Source: Pelodera strongyloides (taxonomy: Eukaryota; Nematoda; Chromadorea; Rhabditida; Rhabditidae). From it: a stretch of 64,000 nucleotides of DNA. Location: NCBI GenBank assembly GCA_036852015.1, contig JAANDG010000391.1:62001-126000 (forward strand). Direction: 5' to 3'. A program made the position numbers and the translations under genes. The notes below the pieces were generated by a model. It was not told where the DNA came from. It worked only from the letters and a program-made list of their open reading frames with translations, and searched no databases. Positions 46,098 to 64,000 of the stretch are shown here, piece after piece; the first letter of the stretch is position 1; every line of letters begins with the position of its first letter.

Positions 46098-49000
46098 ATG
46101 CTGTTCGATCTCTACAACCTACACTTTGTACTCGGTTACGTCCACCTATTCTTAGCACTTATACTTAACTCATTTCTGATTTACTTGATCAAATACGAAA
46201 CTGTATCGGCCCTGGGTAGTTACCGCCACCTACTTACGCTCATGAGTGTCTACGAGATAAACTACGCCGTGGCGCATGCGATTACTTCGCCAGTGAGTAT
46301 TTTTTTAACATGTTTGTGTATTTTGCTGTAGAACCATGTGTTGGGTCCTGGAAATTCTTACTGTATGACTGTGAGTTAAGACTACGGTATGTATTTGAAA
46401 AGTCTCAGATGTGATAATAAAGGAATAAATTTTCTTTATTATTACAGTGCGTGCACAACGGTGCAACAATGCAGCTTCAAAGTAAGCCTATGACTTGTTA
46501 TGTTGTCGTCCTGAGCATTAGGCGATCAGTCCCAGATGAAAATTTCGGACGCGTAATGATGTGGTGCCAATGAACAGACGCTTTCCGGTAATGATAACTA
46601 TCTGTGCAGCTGGTGCGCTTCTACGTTCTCAGGCGTGCATGTTGGAAATGCGTAACCGCGTCCGCGGAAAAGAAATCTTATTAACATTCGAAAGGCGGAG
46701 ACGCATAAAAGAGGTTCCTCTGCCTCTCGAATTTTTTATCGCAAATTTGCAATCTTTTCCTCCGGACGCGGCTACGCATTTCCGCACTGCGCGCCTGAGG
46801 ACCAGAGCTACTTCGCCATCGGTGCAGTGTTTGTAAGTTGCTATGCATCAAGTGTACAAATCAGCCTATGAATTATATTCAGGTTATCTACACCACAGAT
46901 TCCTTTGTTCTTGTTTTCATCGATGGCTTTATCGTACGTCGCCTCAATCCCACGGTGGCTCAACTTTTACAAGTTTATATTGAATGCTCATATTCGGCGT
47001 CGATGGTGATATTAACAGTACATTTTGTGTATCGATATGTTAATATTTGCAAGTAAGGGCGTGGATTTGTACCACTTGTTTTCTAGCTTCTTACCAGTGA
47101 AGTTTACGGATTTTGGTAGTTTTTTTTGCTGCTACGAATCAAAAGGATTCGCTGAGAACTCGCGAAAAGTGTTTTGGGGTGTTTCGTACGGTGGGACATG
47201 ACAGGAATCGAACTTGGCGGCACGCCTTTATCAAACCTCAAACCAGCGCCTTAGAACACTCCGCCATGACGCACACAAAAACGTACGGATTACGGTTGGG
47301 CTCCTATTGGCCACTACTACTATGGATAGCCTCTTAGGCACCCCACTACCGTTGTTTTCAGAAAACACCTCATGTTTTTGTTCGAGTCTGTGCCGGGAAT
47401 CCTATTCACCTCGTGCGTAATGTTGTTTCTAATTGCTTTATGGGGTGGTGTATGCTGGGTGTTCTTTAATCCTACGCCCAAAAGGAGCGCTAGAGTGGCA
47501 GAGCTCGTCGAGACAGTATTTCATCTCAACATCTACGATATGGCCTACAGTTTGATGGAGTACAAGGTTTGGACAACTTTGAATACTACGCTGTGTTTGG
47601 TTAGCAGAAAATCGTCGTATTGAAGAAACACGACATCCGTATTATCTAATGCCCCAAAGAGGGCCTCTTTGGTGTTTTTTGGTCTCAAAAGGGTCTTGCT
47701 GGAGAAAGTTCGTGGGTGATGTGAAACTATGTTTTATGTTTATTAAGTAATACATTCAATATATAGTATATTTTATTGGCCAAATACATCCGATGTTGAA
47801 CCGCCCGCTGTTAGACATCTAGAAAATTAGAAGTCGCGCCAATTTATGGCAGACTTTAGTTATGAAACCATCTTAAAGTCGGTCACTGTGAATGGATGTA
47901 ATTAATCTTACTATATAAAGCAGAAAGAAGCTTTTTTGTGGCAATGTCGGAAACGAAGGCTTTTCATCAAGTTTTCGGCAATGCACAATGGGAATGAAAC
48001 ATAGAAAAATCATTGCATCGTGTGGGGTTCGAACCTTCGACCTCTCGCCTTAGAGTCAAGAGCTCTGCCTGTTACAAATGGGATTTGTTCTGTGCACTTG
48101 GAACGATGCTTTTAACGTGCAACTTTGCATTCTGTTTCTCTTGTATTATCGTTTGCGGACTGCTAACGTACCGTGCTTTTTCACAACTGCAGCATTTGCT
48201 CACGAAAAAAGTCCGTGACATTCAAGGACAATTGTTCAGAAGTCTCGTTGTAATGGTATGGTAATTTCCTATCGCGCACTGTTGATAAGTTGATAACCAT
48301 GCAACTCTACGGGTTTAGCTGTAACAGCTCCGAAAACTAGGTGCAATTTTCGGTTTATCGAGAGTTTTTAATCGATTACTAACAATAAGTATGGAGCGTA
48401 TACCCATATGGACTTGTCCTGTCTATGAAAGTATAAAAAAATGTATTACAAAACAGTGTTTAAATTTTAAATATGAGCCTAATTGTTTCTAGAGTCTGGT
48501 GCCAGTTCTGACCATTTACTTGCCGTGCCTTGTGATATTCTACGGTCCGTTCTTTGGCATTGGTATATATCAATATGGAACATGGATGCAGATATTGGGC
48601 TCAGTAAATCCCGTTATCGATCCGATCGTTGTTATGTACTTTATTGGTGAGGATTACTGTAATTTCGCAGGCCTAGACTTTCTAGGCTTAGGCTGAGCCT
48701 AACACCAAAGCCTAAAACCAAATGCTTAAATGCTCAACTGTACATTTGTCTACGAAAAAGTTACGGTTACACAGTTGTCAAGTTTAGACTCCTTTCCTGT
48801 ATACAGCATAGCGTTAAACCCTGCGGTACCATTATCCACTCAGTGCCCCGACGTCGTCTCTTTTGAAGACCACGCCAGGCCTTGCAGGAAGCGAACCCTC
48901 GTCGTTGTCACCTTGATGGCGAAGCAAAGTTGCCATAATAAGCGAGTTCTGTTTAGGAGACTACCGGAAAGCGACTTCTAGAATTGTTCGTCGTTACCTT

Positions 49001-49108
49001 CTAAGGCAAAATGTCATATGTCCACAAGGTACGAGTACTACTAATGGTCCCACGGCAACTGCTTCAACAGGACGACATTTGCCTCCATTTGGACGATCTG
49101 GACAATAG
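46098..49108 (+). CDS. Str/Srj-type seven-transmembrane chemoreceptor, copy D (exon 4 border altered)
   Basis: Exons: 46098-46292, 46883-47052, 47362-47566, about 48061-48255, 48493-48646, 48957-49108. Motifs LGSYRHLLTLMSVYEINYAV, VHFVYRYVNIC, FCFSCIIVCGLLTYRAF, YLPCLVIFYGPFFG and PVIDPIVVMYFIG are present. The anomaly is exon 4: where A-C have a TTTCAG-type acceptor, D has a truncated tRNA-derived element running up to TACAAATGGG. The only in-frame acceptor I see is GTCAAG at 48060. It would start the exon with SSACYKWDLF and give exactly the 195 nt of copy C's exon 4, with a new N-terminal piece from the element. If it is not used, D is a pseudogene. The tail also diverges (short, Gly/Ser-rich). 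Confidence 0.75.
46620..46810. repeat. MITE with TACGTTCTCAGGCRCGC termini, copy 4
   Basis: Ends CTACGTTCTCAGGCGTGC and GCGCGCCTGAGGACCAGAG. Body has CGTCCGCGGAAAAG and GCGGAGACGCATAAAAGAGG. In intron 1 of receptor D, about 70 bp before exon 2. Confidence 0.8.
47192..47276 (-). pseudogene. tRNA-Leu-like pseudogene
   Basis: Minus strand reads TGGCGGAGTGTTCTAAGGCG (Leu/Ser-type A-box), CTGGTTTGAGG in the anticodon position and GTTCGATTCC as B-box. The anticodon and T stems do not close, so it is not a working tRNA. In intron 2 of receptor D. Confidence 0.6.
47891..48073 (-). mobile_element. Truncated tRNA-derived SINE-like element at receptor D exon 4
   Basis: On the minus strand, GGCAGAGCTCTTGACTCTAA and AAGGTTCGAACCCC form the 3' two-thirds of a tRNA-like head. 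The body then runs to CTTTATATAGTAAGATTA. The head shares GAGC, GACT and CGAGAGGT spacing with 37590-37782. Its 5' portion (A-box start) is missing and it directly abuts receptor exon 4. Confidence 0.65.
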
Positions 49109-49117
49109 ATCTCAGAT

Positions 49118-49390
49118 CAGTCAATCAATAAATCAACAATCGATCAGTCAATCAATAAATCAACAATCAATCAGTCAATCAATAAATCAACAATCGATCA
49201 GTCAATCAATAAATCAACAATCGATCAGTCAATCAATAAATCAACAATCAATCAGTCAATCAATAAATCAATAATTAATCAGTCAATTAATAAATCAATA
49301 ATCAATCAGTCAATGAATAAATCAATAATCAATCAGTCAATTAATAAATCAATAATCACTCGGTCAATTAATAAATCCATAATTGATATA
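49118..49390 (+). repeat. 27-bp tandem repeat with about ten AATAAA hexamers
   Basis: Unit ATCAGTCAATCAATAAATCA plus ACAATCG, about ten copies starting ten bases after the receptor D stop. Every unit contains AATAAA, the polyadenylation signal, so the receptor D 3' UTR may have many alternative cleavage sites. The open frame of repeated Gln/Ser/Ile across it is an artefact. Confidence 0.85.
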
Positions 49391-50404
49391 CTTGAAGAAG
49401 CGATATCAATGTTCACAATAAAGGTTAGACGCTACATTTTATACAAGAGTGTTGAAAGGGTGTGCATTTATGAGAACTCGGCCAAATAATAAAAGATGTG
49501 CGTAATTTGTGGTATTCAGTAAGTCACCTTGTTCACTAGAAAATCACCTTGTTTTTTATGATGCTTTAGTATGATTAAAAAAAGGTAAACTTTAACAAAG
49601 ATCATAAAAAAACTGTCTGAAATTGTTACCTAGGAAATATATTAATGAAAAAATGTATCCACTGAAACAATAATCAACTAGTGAATTAGCCGATTTATAA
49701 ATTGTTTAATTTACTTGATGAAGTGAATAAATATATTTGTTTGCACTGCGTTGATTGATACCAATTACTCAGAAAATTACCAACATTTTTATCGAATCAC
49801 ATCAATTAATGACGAAGTCTTTGAGAACCTGGAACATACGACCCCTATGCCTCTATTACAATTAATATTTTGGAATATTTTTAGTTTGTAGTTTGTAGTT
49901 TGTACCCTTTGACTTTTATAATAAACTACTAACTACCAAGTTCAGTTGAGTGGTAGTCAGGCAGTAGGATCAAATTACTGTGATAATAAGGGGGTTTCCC
50001 GGTCCCGCTTCGGGGCACCTCACCCCTTGAATAATACTTTCTTCCCTCTAGGGGAATGAACTCATTTAACAGAGAGACGCTAGTGCCCTAATACACCCAA
50101 ATTGAGTTGGACAGGGGAGAAACACACTTTTAACCGGAAGAGAGGAGCCAACAGGTCCGGCAAAATATTTCTCTCTCTTTTTTTTTCTAATTGTAAATAT
50201 AACGAAATTTAGATTTTTGGTTATTCGATTGCACAGAGATCATCGCCGATAAAACCGGAAAGTAACGCTCACAACCGCTGATTTTTTTTTTAACTTATTT
50301 TCGGTTTCATTGTTTATTTCAGGTTGAATATACTAGTGCATTTGTACCTGCGTATGTGTTGATTTTCAGTATCTCAAAGTTAGTTATACGGAGAAGCGCA
50401 TAAG
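49391..50404. other. intergenic, AT-rich, between receptor D and the glutamate receptor
   Basis: No gene or strong repeat seen. A T-rich run and TTTATTTCAG near 50310-50323 may mark a 5' UTR splice site of the next gene. Confidence 0.55.
50361..50369 (+). promoter_or_regulatory. Candidate trans- or cis-splice acceptor before the glutamate receptor ATG
   Basis: GATTTTCAG lies 35 bases upstream of ATG 50405 and fits the nematode TTTTCAG acceptor. Trans-splicing of a spliced leader is common in nematodes; whether it happens here is inference. Confidence 0.4.
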
Positions 50405-59497
<9,093 letters not shown>

Positions 59498-59525
59498 CAG
59501 GGGGAAATGACATATTCAAGCATGC

Positions 59526-59531
59526 AATAAA
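59526..59531 (+). terminator. Polyadenylation signal AATAAA of the glutamate receptor
   Basis: AATAAA 29 bases after the stop codon, directly followed by AAAATTACAC. A plausible 3' processing signal. Confidence 0.6.
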
Positions 59532-59791
59532 TAAAAATTACACAGTTAATTCAAGTACCTAAATAATTTAATTAATTCAAGTACATCAACAATTATTTTC
59601 AACAATTTGAGAACGCAATAAGTAAAAAGTTTTCCTAATAATTAGAGTACTGTTAGTGACAGTAATTCACACAAAACTTTATGCTTCAGATTTGTGTGTG
59701 CCTCATAACGGCAACGTGTATATGTTGAATAAACCGTGCCAATACTAAATATATTTGCACGCTCCATGAGTAAGTTGGAAAGATAGTAGTA

Positions 59792-59978
59792 TGAGTAAGT
59801 TTCTTGTGAGCTACCTCAAACTTGGGTATTTAAACCATTTAAAGGTTTAAATACCCAAGTTTGAGGTAATTAAATCTGCCCTGATGATGGTGTAATACCG
59901 AAACGTTGGCAAATAAAAATGTGTTAAACGCATTTGTTTTTGTGGTTGGAATTCGAAAGCTCACAAGAAACTTACTCA
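59792..59978. repeat. Inverted-repeat element with a CCGAAACGTTGGCAAATAAAA tail motif
   Basis: Outer arms TGAGTAAGTTTCTTGTGAGC and its reverse complement at 59959-59978. An inner inverted pair TACCTCAAACTTGGGTATTT / AAATACCCAAGTTTGAGGTA lies near the left. Between them is CTGATGATGG...CCGAAACGTTGG followed by AAATAAAA. Confidence 0.75.
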
Positions 59979-60643
59979 ATACTAAATAGTCAGTTACCAG
60001 TGATTGAAAGATAGCTCTTGTACTGATGGCTAGCTCAGTACAACGGTGGCAAGACCTATGGCGCAAATTCGTGTGCTTGCTTGCGCTATCTTATCTACCA
60101 TTCCCATGGACTTTTGCCCGGTTCTCGTGCTTCCTCTTCCGGTCGTTGCGAACTGCTGCTGGGGCCATCCTCCTGAAATATGCACTAATACAATTATGCT
60201 CAAACAACGACGAATAACAATAAGAGCATCGTGAAGAAACAGAGCAGTACCCACATTATGTTACTTCCATTTTCTACGTTATGGCTCAGGCTTACCTCGT
60301 GTGCGGATTTTAAATAGCTATTGAAATTTTGAACCCTACCATCGGTAGGACGGCGGTATGTCGAGCAGAGGACACTATGGAGCTGAACAGCTAAACTACG
60401 GCGAAATGAAGGTACAAAGCACTTTAGGACTTTAGGATGTACTCAAGTGCACGCATAAGTTACCGGAAGGTATACCATTTCAGTTGTAGATTTGGTTGGA
60501 TATGTCATCTTGTTACGTGCTTGTGTATTCTCGCTTTCTACTTGATAGCGATGATTCTTGGCTTGTTCACTGGCCTTTTCCACAAGTTCCGGCCATCGCT
60601 GAAGCATAGACTTTTCTGCACTACTTGAATTTTAGTGCTCAAT

Positions 60644-63600
60644 TTACCGGAACGGATCAACCTTAGCAACTGTAACAACAAAAGGACCTACATCTGCATG
60701 TTTGTTTATGGCATCCGATGCTTTTATCCATAAGTCATCTCTGAGCTCTTTGAATGAGGGTCTTTTTTCCGCCTCAAAAGAAAGACATATTTTGATAACA
60801 TTGTTCACTTCGTTAGGTAGCGGCAGCAACTCCGGTAGGTTCAGTCTCCTAAAAGGTCTTATATTAAATATGCTTTACTTGTAATAGAAGTTCCTATCCG
60901 CAAGCTGAAGCAAAGCGTGACTTCGAAGATCTTACATAGCGAACATGTTAGAATTAGCGCTTGCCTTTTCTTTGTGACTTACCCTAATCTAATGTTGTCA
61001 GTGGCCCAATTACCATCAACATTACTAAAAGGTCTCTGACGTGAGCATAACTCCCACAAAATCACTCCGAAACTCCACACGTCAACCTGAAAGGAATATA
61101 TTTTAACTGAACTTCGAGTTGGCCTGTCAAGACACAGGACGCTTACAGCGGTTGTTGTGAAGACTTTGTGCTTTTCTTTCATCTAACCTTCTTTCCTTAC
61201 GAATGTCCTGCAATTAGTTCGGGCGCCATGTAGCCCCTCGTCCCTACATTTCCAGTCACAAATGCGGTGTTCGTAATATTGCCACTTCTATACCGAGCGA
61301 AATCTCCGATATGCATAGTCCAATCAGCAGCGATCAGGATGCTGTAAATCGAAATGTTGGCTTACATAGCATATTCTTCTGATGCCATCCTTTAACGGAG
61401 GAGGCTCACGAGAATGAAGTGCTCAAATAGTTTTCTTTTATCGAAAGATGATGGTATTAAATTCCGAAAGACATGTTTTACTAAGCAAAAGCTTTTAATT
61501 GGAAGGGGCAAATCAATATAAAACTATAAATTCTATTAAAATTTTGGATCGTAGTAAATAGCTGATTTCCATAGTGGGCATGCAAATTTTGTGCTGGCTT
61601 GAAAAATGAATTGTAAATTTGCATGCCCACAATGGAAATCAACTATTTACTACGATCCAAAATTTTAATAGAATTCATAATTTTATATTGTTTTACTCTT
61701 TCCAATTAAGAGCCTTTGCTTTGTAAAGCATGTCTTTCGGAATTTAATATCATCGTCTGTCGGTAAAAAGAAACTATTTGAGCACTACATTCTCGTGAGC
61801 CTCCTCCTTCAAGAAAATTAACGTCACATTATTTTTTTTACTAAACTTACGTGCATATATGTTTCTCTGGTTTGCACCACATTGCAGGTGCATCTCGCTA
61901 TCTACTTAACTATTCAAATATGACTTACTTATCTGGCTTAAGATCCCGATGAGTTACCCCACTGGAGTGCAAATAATGCATTCCTTCGATAATTTGTGTT
62001 GTCCATTGGATTAAGGTTCTCCAGGCGAGCACTTTAGACGAGCTCGGACTATGTATGTACTGAAAAGTGTCGGACTTTGCGTGCAATTGCGTACCTACAC
62101 TAAAATCTTGCCACAGTTCTCTACTTCCTTCTGTTTTTCACGTCTGTATTGTATACCTCAGCAAGTGACTGATTTGGGCAGTATTCGAGCACAATCCACC
62201 TCTTCTCCAATACATAGCCGCTAAATTAAATAAATGTTCACTCTGCGTGCGTTTCATGAGAAATTTCGGGCAACATTATAAGGGTTCTTAGTGGAACAGG
62301 TGGAGCTGCTTGGTGGAGCTTTGTATATGTGAAACAAAGGGAACGACTACATGTTCCGGACATCCTATTTAAAAACGGAACCGTTAAACCATCGTCTTAG
62401 CTGCCCGTAATTATCTTGTATTGTATCTGACTTACGTGAGCTTGAGAAGGTTCGGATGGTGAAGGTGAATAAATTGCTCTAATTCTAAGAGGAATTCGTC
62501 TTGTGTTCCTGCCTTTTGCTTTAGAAAAGTCTTCAAAGCCACGTCTTGCCCTGAGATAATCGTAATGAAATGCGCTTAAAATCAAACTCATCCGTAAATA
62601 TTCGTTGTACATTCTTGCAAACCAACAAATGCAGTGTAGATATTGCTAGAAATACTATTATATTCAAACGAATCCGAAGCAACGGTAAATGAGCTGTGAT
62701 GGCTGGCCTTTGTGAGTTCCCTTAAAGACCTGCGCCTGGGCTCCATTTCCGAGCAAATTCTCTCTACTAAATGAGACATCAGTCACCATCAGAGCGAAAT
62801 GTTTGTTGCGCTCCAACCAAGAAGGGAGTTTATTCCTAAAACACATATGCTTTGAGAAATTCACTGCAAGGAGCTATTCAGTTTCAGTTTCTCACATTTT
62901 CTATTCAAATGTATCATTGGTAAAGATAGCCAAACCGTTCCCCTTTCTGGTCCTATTCAATTCCTCACGTCTCAAGAGCTGGATACAAACCCAGTAGAAG
63001 TTCGGATCATTGTTGTGAGTTGTGACCTCGGAAATGGGATATACAATTCATCTGCATATTATCCGCGCGTTAACAGTATATGCTAAAGTTCAAGCCACTT
63101 TGAAACAACCGCAATTAGAAAACGCGCTCGGAGTTTGTATCCAGCCCTTTAGGCTGATGCGTGAACTCTTTAAGGACATATAAACAAACATAAGGGGCAA
63201 CGAATAAACTTACGGGTGAGAATGGGGATATTTATCTTGTCCTTCTTTTTCTTTAAAATATTTCCGGATTTCTTTGTTCAGGTCGACCAGGAACAGGGCG
63301 TTTACTCGACGATTTACCAGGTCGGGCCTGTCACAGTGTGAACACATCGCTAGACCTCGACTGTCACAGTTGGCGCACAAAGTTCTCCCACACAAAGAAT
63401 GATAAACTGCTTGGTTTCCCTGGTCGTCGGTGAAAACCGCTGAGCAGTTGGTGCAACGAAACGGAGTCCATTTTTCGAACGACAATACTTTTAAGTCGTC
63501 CACATCGGGGAATAGTTGTTCAATTGGAATGTAATTAACAGAAAAGGGGATTTCCTGCTTCATGGAGTCTTTTTCCTCATCATTCTCCTCCATACATGAA

Positions 63601-64000
63601 TTACAAACCAAATAACCCTTGCACAAGACTGGTTTGAAAAAAGATTTGTCCAAGTTCCTGTGTCTGCATCTTGAGCAGTGATACAACCATTGTAAATTTG
63701 TGACACGAGGATCCAATAATGATTTGTTCCTAACTGGCACGTATTCGCTGCGCGAAAAGAATGTGTGCATTTCTTTCATGATGATCTTTATTCGTTCGGT
63801 GACCGCTGGTAAGATTCTGCAAGTTCGGGTGGGGCATTGTGATTTGCATCGTGGTTGCAAACAATGTAATGTGAACTTTTGCCATTGATCTCTGCAACAG
63901 TAAACTTCACGATTCCCTTGAAATTCAAATGGAATTCGGCAAAATTCGCAATGGAATGGATTCCACTTGCCGAAGTCGAGGAGGACCGTCTCTTTTGGAC
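60644..64000 (-). CDS. Cysteine-rich/RING-like TKL-type protein kinase (N-terminus outside window)
   Basis: Minus-strand exons: 64000-63214, 62835-62708, 62550-62436, 62220-62157, 62059-61929, 61341-61201, 61123-61108 (16 nt, tentative), 61086-60983, 60848-60644; 562 residues visible. The first 262 residues are rich in CxxC pairs (FHCEFC, YHCSRC, CNSC, FRCTNC, LCGRTLCANC, AMCSHC). The last four with an HSLCG core look like a RING-type zinc fold. The kinase follows: GNGAQAQVF glycine loop, VALK with the ATP lysine, Glu in EFLLELEQF, catalytic HRDLKPDN (Ser/Thr type, not HRDLAARN), GTRGYMAPE and DVWSFGVILWE. The metal-binding loop reads DFA, not DFG. The end of exon 2 is odd: the join giving KGQDVALK needs a GC donor at 62707. 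Substrate unknown. Confidence 0.88.
61397..61807. repeat. 411-bp palindromic element in a kinase intron
   Basis: Left GGAGGAGGCTCACGAGAATG and right CATTCTCGTGAGCCTCCTCC-like ends are inverted. The arms continue (GTCTTTCGGAATTTAATA, GATCCAAAATTTTAATAGAA, TTTGCATGCCCACAATGGA) to a short centre near 61600. No coding capacity. Confidence 0.85.

Larger units (their letters stand above)
59498..60643. other. convergent intergenic region
   Basis: 3' ends of the glutamate receptor (+) and the kinase (-) face each other. Contains an AATAAA at 59526-59531, the inverted-repeat element 59792-59978 and short open frames near 60026-60254 on both strands that I cannot support as genes. Confidence 0.6.

Noticed and set aside
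49011..49274. Open frame ending in repeated Gln-Ser-Ile units
   Set aside because: It is the shadow of receptor D exon 6 followed by the 27-bp noncoding tandem repeat.
60026..60254. Small secreted-peptide-like open frames with paired cysteines
   Set aside because: Three overlapping frames on two strands are open, no splice sites or known family; insufficient evidence for a gene.

Overview
The window is nuclear DNA of a nematode, most likely a rhabditid. Evidence: a complete SREBP gene closest to nematode SBP-1, a tandem array of nematode-type Str/Srj seven-transmembrane chemoreceptor genes, a GLR-type glutamate receptor, GT-AG introns with TTTCAG-like acceptors, and interstitial copies of the nematode telomere repeat TTAGGC. 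The species cannot be named from the sequence. All assignments were read by eye; no database search was run.

Layout. 1-742: last exons of an unrecognised + strand gene. 743-6626: AT-rich intergenic DNA with two TTAA-flanked hairpin elements. 6627-26690: the SREBP gene (31 coding exons, 1,133 residues), with introns full of tandem repeats, MITE-like hairpins, a GC-rich minisatellite and a dead antisense LINE. 26691-29871: intergenic, with a G20 tract and the orphan 3' flank of a lost receptor copy. 29872-49108: four tandem + strand receptor genes (A-D) sharing one six-exon structure with identical splice phases and 356-358 residues in A-C. They also share repeated upstream and downstream flanks and several MITE families. 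Copy D has a tRNA-derived element abutting exon 4. 49109-50404: a 3' region with tandem AATAAA-bearing repeats. 50405-59497: an AMPA/kainate-class glutamate receptor (27 coding exons, 1,009 residues) with a tRNA-Arg cluster in intron 6. 60644-64000: on the minus strand, the C-terminal 562 residues of a cysteine-rich/RING-like protein kinase of TKL type, running off the window.

The genes do not form an operon or one pathway: a lipid-homeostasis transcription factor, chemosensory receptors, a neuronal ion channel and a kinase are neighbours. The main themes are non-canonical GC-AG introns in two key domains (with a third candidate in the kinase), birth and decay of receptor copies, transposons that move regulatory blocks and splice borders, and local duplication of tRNA plus exon sequence.
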